From positions 1 to 50,861 of the forward strand of contig JAISBN010000148.1 in assembly GCA_031266175.1 (NCBI GenBank): a DNA stretch of 50,861 nucleotides, read 5' to 3'. This DNA comes from Treponema sp. (GTDB lineage Bacteria; Spirochaetota; Spirochaetia; Treponematales; Breznakiellaceae). Of the stretch, positions 17,182 to 25,058 are shown piece by piece (position 1 is the stretch's first letter; every line of letters starts with the position of its first letter). The notes below the pieces were generated by a model. That model had not been told where the DNA came from, searched no databases, and worked only from the letters and a program-made list of their open reading frames with translations. The translations under genes were made by a program, and so were the position numbers.

Positions 17182-17376
17182 GACCCCTGCGTACTCTGCG
17201 TTACCCCGCTGATCCGCAGGGCCCGGTACATGGCGATACACAGCATTTTTGTTCCGTATCTATCCTTTTCCGCCTCCTATACAAACATATTCCCGGCCCG
17301 CACCCGGCTAAAACCGGCGCAAGCCGTCTTTTTGGCGGCCGGCGCCTGCACTCCGACCCCCCCCCGAAAGCGGGAC

Positions 17377-18318
17377 TCAAGGGCGCGCAGCCACCCGGAA
17401 CCCCAAATCGGGGTGAGCTTCGGTGGGGAGACTGTAGCTGCCCCGGTTGGCAACCTCGCAGGTAACCGCGGCGAACTTCCAACCGCCCCCCCGGGTCAGC
17501 CGATTCGGGCTTGTACGTATATCCTGACACCACTCATACACGTTCCCGCTCATGTCATAGAGCCCTAATGAATTGGCCCCCCCGGCCTTGCTTTTTACCG
17601 TGGCGGTTTGGTTTCCACTGTTACCGCTATATACCGCCACATCGTTTTCATTGCTGCTTCCCGCGTAGGTAAAGGTCCATGGCGTAGTTCCGCTTGGTAC
17701 GCCGCCCCGGGCCGCGTATTCCCACTCCGCTTCCGTGGGCAGCCGGAACCCGTTGGCGTTCGTATTTAGTACCGCCTGCTCCGCTTTTCCGTTTCCGGCG
17801 GAGGTAGTGTTGTCTTGACTTTCCCGCAGAACTACTCCGCCATACCTATATACCGGCGTCTTCCCTGTGGCCTCGCTGTAGGCGTTGCACCAGACCACCG
17901 CGTCCCTCCAGCTTATGGTCGTTACCGGATGCTGGATTGTTCCTACCGGGGGGCCCGGGGTGGTACCATCCCCGCCCTGCCGTCCGGGATTGGCAAAGGT
18001 ATAGCCGTGACCTTCCGCCCAGGCTCGTACCGCGTACCACAACTCATAGGTTACCTCGGTCTGGGCGATTTTAAAGGCGGAAACGGGAACAGGCGTTCCT
18101 GTGGCCCCAGAGAACGGGCCGCCGGAATCGCCAATATCCGTGGTGACCGTTCCGGCGGGGACAGACACCATGGTGTATGCGGGAAGGCTGGGTAAAGAGG
18201 AGCCGCCGCCGTCTTTGAGAAAGTCCTTTTTCCCGATAACCCCTTCCAGGGGCTGGGAGCACCCGGCCAGCCACAGGCCCAGGGCCAGCAGGCCCGCCGG
18301 GGCCAAAGCTTTATTCAT
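17377..18318 (-). CDS. SUMF1/FGE-sulfatase domain lipoprotein
   Basis: A 313-residue lipoprotein. The signal peptide ends LWLAGC at residue 20, a good lipobox. The rest is a formylglycine-generating-enzyme-like (SUMF1) fold: MVSVPAGTV near 50, FKIAQTEVTYELWYAV near 82-97, ISWRDAVVWCNAYSEATGK near 135-153, FRLPTEAEWEYAARGG near 191-206, LYDMSGNVYEWCQD near 253-266 and RGGGW near 276. The paired active-site cysteines of true FGE are not seen, so it is more likely a non-enzymatic surface or binding protein, as is common in treponemes. Its start overlaps the upstream barrel-protein gene by 8 bases. Confidence 0.88.
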   Translation of the reverse strand: MNKALAPAGLLALGLWLAGCSQPLEGVIGKKDFLKDGGGSSLPSLPAYTMVSVPAGTVTTDIGDSGGPFSGATGTPVPVSAFKIAQTEVTYELWYAVRAWAEGHGYTFANPGRQGGDGTTPGPPVGTIQHPVTTISWRDAVVWCNAYSEATGKTPVYRYGGVVLRESQDNTTSAGNGKAEQAVLNTNANGFRLPTEAEWEYAARGGVPSGTTPWTFTYAGSSNENDVAVYSGNSGNQTATVKSKAGGANSLGLYDMSGNVYEWCQDIRTSPNRLTRGGGWKFAAVTCEVANRGSYSLPTEAHPDLGFRVAARP

Positions 18319-18925
18319 CGGGCTCCTCCTTTATCTTAAAGCGGTAACTGTAGCCCAGGGACACCTTGTGGTTCGCCCGGCCAAAATTCGTCCGGAGCGT
18401 ATAGGCTATCGTCATATAGTGGCGGCCTTCTCCTATATACAGCCCCGCGGTCAGGTCGAGCGCGGGGACGGTATAGGATAGGCGGTCGCCCTCGTAGGTG
18501 TAAAACGCCAGCATCACCCCGCCGCCGGCGCCGCCGTAGAGGCCCCCCAGGGGTCCCAGGGGGAGATAGCCGTTCAGGTGGGCGAAGGGGTACAGCGAAA
18601 AGTAGCGTACCTCCGTTTCATCGGGGTAGCCGTGGGCAAAGCCCAGGTCAAAGCCCAGTTCCAGGATGGTGTAGGGAAAGGGCGAGACCGTGCCCTGGAG
18701 GGTGGCGGTATAAAAGGGAGCGGCGAAGGAGCTGCCCGCGGCTACCCCCAGGGACCGGAACCGGGGATCCCCCCGGAGCAAAAAACCCATGGGGGCTTCC
18801 GGACCGGAATCCTGGGCCCATGCGGGGGCCTGGACGGCCGCGAGGGCCAGGAACAGCGCGGCCCCGAAGGCCCAGCGGGTTTCCGGCCACCCCTTCCGGG
18901 GGAGCCCCGGGGCCTTTACGGGCAT
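18311..18925 (-). CDS. Small outer-membrane beta-barrel-like protein
   Basis: A 204-residue protein with a signal peptide (ALFLALAAVQAPAWA). The mature part is made of alternating aromatic/glycine strands such as AAPFYTATLQGTVSPFPYTI, YFSLYPFAHLNGYLPLGPLG and HKVSLGYSYRFKI, consistent with an 8-10 strand outer-membrane barrel. ATG 18925 has the strong ribosome binding site GGGGGAG. A run of 18 C (coding strand) lies about 48 bases upstream, suggesting phase-variable expression of this gene and the coupled SUMF1 lipoprotein. The family was not identified. Confidence 0.7.
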   Translation of the reverse strand: MPVKAPGLPRKGWPETRWAFGAALFLALAAVQAPAWAQDSGPEAPMGFLLRGDPRFRSLGVAAGSSFAAPFYTATLQGTVSPFPYTILELGFDLGFAHGYPDETEVRYFSLYPFAHLNGYLPLGPLGGLYGGAGGGVMLAFYTYEGDRLSYTVPALDLTAGLYIGEGRHYMTIAYTLRTNFGRANHKVSLGYSYRFKIKEEPDE

Positions 18926-18973
18926 AGTTCTCCCCCGGAAAAGGCAGCTGCCCCTAAGATGACGGTGAGCGTT

Positions 18974-18991
18974 GGGGGGGGGGGGGGGGGG
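18974..18991. repeat. Poly-G/poly-C homopolymer tract (18 bp)
   Basis: A run of 18 G on the plus strand is 18 C on the coding strand of the barrel/SUMF1 genes. It lies in their 5' region, between smc and ATG 18925. Tracts of this length slip readily during replication. In Treponema pallidum, poly-G tracts upstream of tpr outer-membrane genes modulate promoter activity. Confidence 0.85.
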
Positions 18992-19077
18992 TACGTTTTG
19001 CTGAGCGGCTGGCTGTGGTGCGGAATCACGGCAAATGCCCCCTTTCGGACAACGCTACACCTTTACGGGGTAATTTG

Positions 19078-21996
19078 TCAAGGAGCGGTTTCCGGGGCGT
19101 CCTTTTTAACCGGCGAGCGGATGGGCCGGATGTCCGCGTCCTTAACCTTGGCCGGATCATCCACCCCCAGGGGAAGCTCCCGGCCTTCTTCCGGTTCCAC
19201 ATCCTCTTCCACAAAAAGTTCACCGGGAAAGACAGCGGCGGTCCGGGCATTTTCGTCTTCGTGTTCCAGCCGTACCGAAATAAGCTTGGTTACCCCCGAC
19301 TCTTCCATGGTTACCCCCAGCAGGGTCTGGGCGCCGGTAACGGTTTTTTTGTTATGGGTAATGACGATAAACTGGCTGGTACCGCCGAATTCCCGCAGCA
19401 GCTGGACAAAGCGGATCACGTTGTTTTCGTCCAGGGCGGCGTCAATTTCATCCAGCAGGCAGAAAGGCGAAGGCTTGACCATGTAGGTAGCAAAAAGCAG
19501 GGCCACGGCGGCCATGGATTTTTCGCCCCCCGAAAGGAGGGTGATGTTTTCCAGTTTTTTGCCCGGCGGCTGGGCAAAAATTTCGATCCCCGATTCCAGG
19601 ACATGGTTGGGATCCACCAGCCGTAATTCCGCCCGGCCGCCGCCAAAGAGACGGCGGAACATATTGTGAAAATTCTTTTTGATCCGGTTATAGGTGGCAA
19701 TGAAAAGTTCCGACGACTCATGGCGGATCTCCGCGGTCATCGCTTCCAGATCCGCCCTGGCCTTGACAAGGTCCGCCAGCTGGCCCGAAAGGAATTCATA
19801 CCGGTCTTTTGCCTCCGCGAATTCTTCCGGCGCCATCAAATTGACATGCCCCAGTTCCTGGAGCTTTCCCTTAACGCCGGAAAGCTTTTCCCGCAGTTCC
19901 GCAGGGGGCGCGGTGATGGTAAAAATCCGGTCCTCGAATTCCAAAAGATCCCGGGAATGGGTCTCCCGAAAGTTGTCCTGGATGTTCTTGATTTCCGTTT
20001 CGGCCTGCACCAGATTCAAATGTATCTTTTCCAGAATTTCCTGTACCCTGGCAAGATCGGCACCGCGTTTTTTCAGGTTTTCCTGTTTACCCGCGGCGTC
20101 GCCGTTTTTCAGGCTGATGTCCTTTTCCAGTTTTTGCAGTTCCGCGGCAAATTCCTTGCCCCGCCGTTCGATGCCGGCAAGGTCCGCCTCGGCCCCGGCG
20201 ATGCGTTCCGCCAGTTCCTCCAGCCGTTTCCGGTCAAAGACAATTTCATCCTGGATTTGCTTTAAAAGCCCCTCCTGGCCCGCCAGTTCCCGGCGGAGCA
20301 GCCGGGCCTGTTCTTCCGCGGCCTTGGCCTGGGTATCCATCCGGACCCGGTTTACCCGCAGTTCTTCCAGGGTGGCCCGGTAGTGATCGATTTTACCAGC
20401 CAGCTCCTCGTTGTCCCGGCGCAGGGCGGCAATCTGTTCCCGCCGCTCCAGGATCCCCCCGGCCCCGGCGCGGATACCGGCGTCAATTTCCCGTTTCCGG
20501 GTGATAATCCCCTGGGGGGCGAGAAAATCATCGATAAAAACGGGAACGGTTTTACGGTACTGGTCAAACAGCTCGATGGCCTGGTCCGTCAGTTTAAGGG
20601 CCCCGGCTTCCGGAGTACCGGCATCGCCGCCGTTAGCCGCCGTCCCGGCATCGCCGGCGGCAAACAATTCCCTCAGGCGGCCCAGGGTTTCCGCCAGGGC
20701 CGCCTCGGCGCCGCGCCGTTCCTGGGCGGAATAACCCGCTTCCCTCAAACCGGCGTCCAGGGCGGCCACGATGTCGTCGGTAACCGCCTCCAGGTCCTTT
20801 TCCAGCTTTGCCCGCTCAGCCTCCAGGCCGCGGATTTCCCCTTCCTTTTCCCGGACCAGGGCGTCGTTTTCCGTAATCCGGGAGGACGCCAGCCGGATGC
20901 TTTCCTCGAAGGACTTGATGTTTGCTTCTATATCCGCGGCCTGTTTGAGCAGATCCCTGACCGCCCCGTCCTGTTCCGCCGCGTCCCGGTTGAGCTCTTC
21001 AATTCTGGCCGCCGCGGCCCGCTCCCGTTCCTCGTTCTGGCTGATCTTGACTTTATGCTGGGCGCTCTGCTCCGACAGGATCCGGCCCTCTTTTTCCCGG
21101 GCGGCCTTTTCCACCGCCAGGCCGTACATATTCTTCTGGTATTCCACCAGCTTTTCTTCCAGGGAATTAACCGTATCCAGGTTTTCCGCCAGGGATTTGG
21201 AAAGCTCGTCGATTTCCGCCTTGATGGCATCCCGCCGGTTCCGTTGCTTGTGGAGGTCTTCGTCCTTGCCGTTTTTATCGTACCGGAACTGCTTAAGCCG
21301 CAACAGCTGGATATCCAGCTCCAGCTGGAAGATCTCGTCCCGGAGGGTCCGGGATTTCAGGGCCTTTTCCGCCTGGTGTTTCAGGGAATCGTAGGAACGT
21401 TTTACCTCCCCCAGAATCCCCTCTACCTGGCGCATGTTTTCCTCGGTTTTTTCCAGCTTCCGTTCCGCCTCGGCGGTACGGGCCTTGTACCGGGTGATTC
21501 CCGCGGCCTCCTCAAAAAGGTAGCGCCGCTCCTCGGGCTTGCTGGAAAGGATCTGGTCTATCTTGCCCTGTTCCATGACCGAATAGGCGGCCTTTCCCAC
21601 CCCGGTATCCCAGAAGAGTTCCCGCACTTCCTTAAGCCGTACCTGATCGCCGTTGATGTGGTACTCGCTCTCCCCGGAACGGTAAAGCCGCCGCCGGATT
21701 TCTATTTCCGGCCTGTCCAGGGGAAGCAGCCCGTTGTCGTTGGCCAGGGTAAGGGCTACTTCCGCCACATTGAGGGGTTTGCGGTTTTCGGAGCCGTTAA
21801 AGATGACGTCTTCCATCTTTTCGGCCCGGAGGGTTTTGGCGGCCTGTTCCCCCAGAACCCACTTAACCGCGTCCACCACGTTGGATTTACCGCAGCCGTT
21901 GGGCCCCAGGAGGGCGGTAATGCCGTCGGCAAATTCAACCTGGGTACGGTCCGCAAAGGACTTAAAGCCGAAAATATCAAGACGTTTGAGGAACAA
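19078..21996 (-). CDS. smc: Chromosome segregation/condensation ATPase SMC
   Basis: About 972 residues from TTG 21996, which gives the family-typical start MFLKRLDIFGFKSFADRT and has GCGGAG 7 bases upstream; ATG 22017 is the alternative, with no binding site. The Walker A motif is GPNGCGKSN near residue 31. The two long coiled coils are rich in Glu, Arg, Ala and Lys. Near the C terminus are the signature TLLSGGEKSMAAVALLF and Walker B CLLDEIDAALDENN. SMC with ScpAB organises and segregates the nucleoid. The centre between the coils is short, and a recognisable 150-200 residue hinge domain is not visible, so the protein is shorter than the usual 1150-1200 residues. Confidence 0.93.
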   Translation of the reverse strand: MFLKRLDIFGFKSFADRTQVEFADGITALLGPNGCGKSNVVDAVKWVLGEQAAKTLRAEKMEDVIFNGSENRKPLNVAEVALTLANDNGLLPLDRPEIEIRRRLYRSGESEYHINGDQVRLKEVRELFWDTGVGKAAYSVMEQGKIDQILSSKPEERRYLFEEAAGITRYKARTAEAERKLEKTEENMRQVEGILGEVKRSYDSLKHQAEKALKSRTLRDEIFQLELDIQLLRLKQFRYDKNGKDEDLHKQRNRRDAIKAEIDELSKSLAENLDTVNSLEEKLVEYQKNMYGLAVEKAAREKEGRILSEQSAQHKVKISQNEERERAAAARIEELNRDAAEQDGAVRDLLKQAADIEANIKSFEESIRLASSRITENDALVREKEGEIRGLEAERAKLEKDLEAVTDDIVAALDAGLREAGYSAQERRGAEAALAETLGRLRELFAAGDAGTAANGGDAGTPEAGALKLTDQAIELFDQYRKTVPVFIDDFLAPQGIITRKREIDAGIRAGAGGILERREQIAALRRDNEELAGKIDHYRATLEELRVNRVRMDTQAKAAEEQARLLRRELAGQEGLLKQIQDEIVFDRKRLEELAERIAGAEADLAGIERRGKEFAAELQKLEKDISLKNGDAAGKQENLKKRGADLARVQEILEKIHLNLVQAETEIKNIQDNFRETHSRDLLEFEDRIFTITAPPAELREKLSGVKGKLQELGHVNLMAPEEFAEAKDRYEFLSGQLADLVKARADLEAMTAEIRHESSELFIATYNRIKKNFHNMFRRLFGGGRAELRLVDPNHVLESGIEIFAQPPGKKLENITLLSGGEKSMAAVALLFATYMVKPSPFCLLDEIDAALDENNVIRFVQLLREFGGTSQFIVITHNKKTVTGAQTLLGVTMEESGVTKLISVRLEHEDENARTAAVFPGELFVEEDVEPEEGRELPLGVDDPAKVKDADIRPIRSPVKKDAPETAP

Positions 21997-22178
21997 AAAA
22001 CAACTCCGCTCCGCCATATCGCCGGGTGGGCACGCAGGCCCGGGTCCGGGAACCGGGATTTCCAAAGGATGCGCCCAGTATAGCAGAAAAAGGGGGCTTG
22101 GGGGAAGGTCGAGGTATCAAAATCCGGTTTACCCACGGACGGATTAACGAATAGGCTAAGCTTCGGGTTTTTAATTTT

Positions 22179-22259
22179 ACCACGGACAGACACAGACCAA
22201 CACGGATAAAAGCACGGATGTGGAACCAAAAGCCCGTGTTTTTCCGCGTGGTCCGTGGT
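22179..22259. repeat. Dispersed imperfect inverted-repeat element, copy 2
   Basis: An 81-base element bounded by ACCACGGAC and GTCCGTGGT. Inside, CACAGACCAACACGGATAAA and CCCGTGTTTTTCCGCGTGGT can pair imperfectly. It matches the element at 16282-16346 in base order, with an extra outer arm on the left. It lies between the start of smc and the poly-C region. Confidence 0.65.
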
Positions 22260-22285
22260 TGAATTCGGATTCGCTGTGCAAAGGA

Positions 22286-22315
22286 TTGTACCTTTCCCCT
22301 AAACTTTGCTATGCT
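22286..22315 (+). promoter_or_regulatory. Candidate sigma-70-type promoter before poly-C tract
   Basis: TTGTAC (22286-22291), an 18-base spacer, then TATGCT (22310-22315). It points toward the poly-C tract, array B and the MCRNW fragment. No gene is supported between 21997 and 22857. Confidence 0.35.
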
Positions 22316-22423
22316 GGCTTTTACATGAAGCTGTTATCCAGGGTCACTACCAAAACGCCGGTTTTCGCAAACGCCTTCGGTACAGCGCCGCTGACGCGGG
22401 TTTTCCGCCTTATAGGCCAAACT

Positions 22424-22462
22424 GTACAAAATGTTGTACCCCCCCCCCCCCCCCCCCCCCCC
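22424..22462 (+). repeat. Perfect inverted repeat abutting a 24-bp poly-C tract
   Basis: GTACAA-AATG-TTGTAC (22424-22439) is a perfect 6-base-arm inverted repeat whose last C is the first base of a run of 24 C (22439-22462). The palindrome could be an operator. An open frame from ATG 22431 crosses the tract as poly-proline, continues through array B and stops at 22865, overlapping GTG 22858 of the MCRNW fragment. Confidence 0.8.
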
Positions 22463-22585
22463 ATGTAGCGTAGTTTACTCTCTTTTTGCCGCAGGTACAC
22501 CATATATAGCGTCCGTGGCTTTTACCCCGAAGGGGGGTTCTTTCAACCCGGAGGCTCCGGTTTTTAATGGAGCGGTTCCGGCTTT

Positions 22586-22795
22586 CAAGTCAAAAGTCAC
22601 GGATTCCAACCCAAAATCCACGGATTCCAACCCAAAAGCCGCGGATTCCAACCCAAAAGCCGCGGATTTTAACCCAAAAGCCGCGGATTCCAACCCAAAA
22701 TCCGCGGATTCCAAGTCAAAAGTCGTGGATTCTAACCCAAAATCCACGGATTCCAAGTCAAAAGTCGCGGATTTTAACCCAAAAGTCGCGGATTC
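22586..22795 (+). repeat. 21-bp tandem repeat array B (10 units)
   Basis: Ten consecutive 21-base units with consensus CAACCCAAAAGCCGCGGATTC and a few variants (CAAGTC at the start, TCC, TCG or TCA in the middle). The array has no stop codon in the plus frame that begins at 22431, which would read as seven-residue DSNPKAA-type repeats, and none in one minus frame. It precedes the truncated MCRNW paralogue, as array A precedes the full gene. Confidence 0.9.
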
Positions 22796-22857
22796 CAACC
22801 GGGAAATTCCGGCTTTTAACATAACCAGCATAAACAGTATTGTCCAGGGAGGAGCGT

Positions 22858-22983
22858 GTGAGTGACTGGCTGCCCGCGGCCCGTTCGGAAATTCTGGCGA
22901 TGTGCCGGAACTGGCTGAGCTGCATGACCGCGGAACGGCGGTCCCCGCGTGGTAAGGGTCCAGCTGGGGCCCATACCGCCTAA
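22858..22983 (+). pseudogene. Truncated MCRNW-family paralogue
   Basis: GTG 22858 has GGGAGGAG just upstream. The first 28 residues (SDWLPAARSEILAMCRNWLS, then CMTAERR) match the N terminus of the 16359-17024 product (SDWLASSRTDQLVMCRNWIS). Homology stops near 22940 and a stop codon follows at 22981. About 190 residues are missing, so the gene was cut by a deletion. The regulatory sequence upstream (promoter, poly-C, array B, binding site) is intact and could now serve the Ig-like lipoprotein gene at 23054. Confidence 0.75.
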
Positions 22984-23053
22984 AGCAGGGGGAAATGAAA
23001 CACGAACCCTGCGAACAGAGTGGTTCGGGGTTATGTACCGGCAGGAGGAACGA

Positions 23054-24000
23054 ATGAAAGGATTAACGAAGGGACTGCTCTTTTGCTTTCTTGGCATCTG
23101 TGTTGCGGCCGCCGTCTTTGCGGCCTGCCGGAATCCCTGGATACCCTCTCTGGATAAAGACAAGGGCGGCGGATTGGAAGACGGCGGCCTTCCGGCCCTG
23201 ACCGGCGCGGTATCGATCACCGGGACGCCCGACGTGGGCGAAACCCTGACGGCGGACACCACATCCCTGGGCGGCAGCGGGGCTATCGGTTATCGGTGGG
23301 GGAGAGGCGACGCCCCGGCGGGGCCCTTTACGGACATAGCCTCCGCCACGGCCGCGGCCTACATCCTGACCGCCGCCGACAACGGGAAGTATATCGTCGT
23401 CACGGTAACCAGGGCGGGCTACAGCGGCAGCGCCGGTTCCGGCTCCGGCCTGGGGCCGGTGGGGCTTCCCGCCCTGGCCGGGACGGTGTCGATCACCCAG
23501 ACGGGCCAGACCCTGACGGCGGACACCACATCCCTGGGCGGCAGCGGGACCATCGGTTACCAATGGAAGCGGGGGACCTCGTCCCCTTTACGAACATAAG
23601 CACCGCCGCGGACTACCCCCTAACCGCCGCCGACAAGGATATGTACATCGTCGTCACGGTGACCAGGGCGGACAACAGCGGCAGCGTCACCAGCTCCGCC
23701 ACAGGACCGGTGACGCTCCCCGCCCTGAGCGGCCCGGTGACGATCGGCGGTACCCACGACGCGGGCGCCACCCTAACGGCGAATACCGGTTCGCTGAACG
23801 GCAGCGGGGCCTTCATTTACCAGTGGTGGGTGGGGTATTACGGCAGCACTACGCCCACTGATCTCATCCCTGGGGCCACGGCCTTAATGTACACCGTGGA
23901 ACCCGCCTACTACGGGGAGAACATCTTCGTCACGGTAACCAGGGCGAATAACAGCGGCAGCGTCACTTCCTCTCACCATGTGATCTTTGACCCCATATGA
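23054..24000 (+). pseudogene. Repetitive Ig-like lipoprotein, frameshifted
   Basis: ATG 23054 follows AGGAGG by 5 bases. The product begins with a lipoprotein signal (GICVAAAVFAAC) and carries three Ig-like repeats of about 90 residues built on SITGTPDVGETLTADTTSLG, IGYRWGRG and YIVVTVTRAGYSGS. The frame breaks at a run of five G (23571-23575): the first frame ends at 23599, and a frame shifted by one base continues as VPFTNISTAADYPLTAADKD to 24000. Adding one G restores WKRGD and a full protein of about 315 residues. This could be a true mutation, a phase-variable switch or a sequencing error. Confidence 0.75.
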
Positions 24001-24085
24001 TCTTTGACTAGTAAGGGTAAGCGGCGGTTCTGGCTGATGGGCGGAAAGCGGGACAGGACCGGGAATGACCGTACTGCCCCGGCTA

Positions 24086-24115
24086 TTGACAGGGCGGAGG
24101 GGGAGGACATATAGT
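24086..24115 (+). promoter_or_regulatory. Sigma-70-type promoter before the 24123 gene
   Basis: TTGACA (24086-24091), an 18-base spacer, then TATAGT (24110-24115), overlapping a TATAAT (24115-24120). The -10 box ends 7 bases before GTG 24123, so the transcript is expected to be leaderless. Confidence 0.6.
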
Positions 24116-24122
24116 ATAATTC

Positions 24123-24512
24123 GTGAATAAAACGGCTCTAATTGTCACCGACGACGCGGAAAGTACCCGGAAAATGGCCGCAATGATTGCCGCGTCCCTG
24201 GCGGACTGGAAGGTAACGGTCGTAACGGCCGGTGATTTTGAGGGGACCCGTCTCCTGCCCGCGGCCCTGTGTTTTTTGGGAGCGGGAACACCCAATCCGC
24301 CGTCCTTTGCCTACCTGGAAACCATGCTCGGTCATATTAATCTGGCGGGACGGGTTTTTGCGTTCTTTGCCGGTTCCCCCCAGGCCGCCGAGTATCTTCG
24401 CCGGATAACCCGGGACTCGGAGGCGTCGCTGTATCCCGATCCTTTTTTGGGGGAAGGGGACATCGGCGGCTGGGCCGGAAAAGCCGCCGCCCTGTCCGCG
24501 CAAAAGGGGTAA
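24123..24512 (+). CDS. Small hypothetical protein, flavodoxin-like start
   Basis: A 129-residue protein from GTG 24123. It begins NKTALIVTDDAESTRKMAAM, a beta strand, turn and helix as in flavodoxin or response-regulator-like folds, and has further alternating strands and helices (AGRVFAFFAGSPQAAEYLRR). No FMN-binding loop or catalytic motif is clear, so the family is not assigned. The gene ends 3 bases before the apt start and is certainly co-transcribed with it. The GTG sits at the expected transcription start, with no ribosome binding site in range. Confidence 0.6.
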   Translation: MNKTALIVTDDAESTRKMAAMIAASLADWKVTVVTAGDFEGTRLLPAALCFLGAGTPNPPSFAYLETMLGHINLAGRVFAFFAGSPQAAEYLRRITRDSEASLYPDPFLGEGDIGGWAGKAAALSAQKG

Positions 24513-24515
24513 TCC

Positions 24516-25043
24516 ATGGCTTTTGATCTTGACAAGTATATCCGCAAGGTTCCCGATTTCCCCAAAAAGGGGATTCTTTTTTATGATATTACCAGTGTCC
24601 TGGCGTCGCCGGAAGCCTTCGGCTACTGCGTCGAGGCCATGGTGGATCTGTACAGCAAAAAAAATATCGACGCGGTGGCGGCCATAGAGGCCAGGGGCTT
24701 TGTTTTTGCCGCTCCCTTTGCGGTCCGCATGGGGATACCCCTGCTTCTGATCCGGAAAAAGGGGAAACTTCCCGGCATCACCCTGTCAAAAAAGTACGAT
24801 CTGGAATACGCCCAGGCGGAAATAGAAATCCACCGGGAGGATGTGCCGGAGGGCAAACGGGTCCTGCTGCTGGATGATCTTATTGCCACCGGGGGCACCC
24901 TGAACGCCGCCAGGGCGCTGCTGGAAGCCGGCGGGGCCCTGGTGCCGGAAATCTTCGGCGTGGTGGGATTGTCCTTCTTCCCCTATGAAAAAGTGCTCGC
25001 CCCCACTCCTATCACCACCCTTGTCCAGTATCACAGCGAATAG
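24516..25043 (+). CDS. apt: Adenine phosphoribosyltransferase
   Basis: A 175-residue enzyme of purine salvage that joins adenine and PRPP to give AMP, acting in the cytoplasm. The family start DLDKYIRKVPDFPKKGILFY is complete, EARGFVFAAPFAVRMGIPLL is the nucleobase-side region, and the PRPP-binding motif is VLLLDDLIATGGT near residues 115-127. Length is normal. It follows the small 24123 gene by 3 bases and precedes a glycosyltransferase gene by 15. Confidence 0.95.
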   Translation: MAFDLDKYIRKVPDFPKKGILFYDITSVLASPEAFGYCVEAMVDLYSKKNIDAVAAIEARGFVFAAPFAVRMGIPLLLIRKKGKLPGITLSKKYDLEYAQAEIEIHREDVPEGKRVLLLDDLIATGGTLNAARALLEAGGALVPEIFGVVGLSFFPYEKVLAPTPITTLVQYHSE

Positions 25044-25058
25044 GACTACCGGAAGACC

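Noticed and set aside
17201-17376. Short gene between the SUMF1 gene and array A
   Set aside because: Only a 23-codon frame is present, with an A-rich upstream stretch but no recognisable product.
18974-18991. Poly-G tract as a pure sequencing artefact
   Set aside because: It cannot be excluded for exact length, but a second long C tract in a related context makes a real tract more likely.
20383-22083. Long plus-strand open frame opposite smc
   Set aside because: The smc reading has intact ATPase motifs; the opposite frame has no recognisable pattern and biased composition.
22586-22795. CRISPR array
   Set aside because: The 21-bp units are contiguous, with no unique spacers; the same holds for 17039-17143 and the 100-bp repeats.
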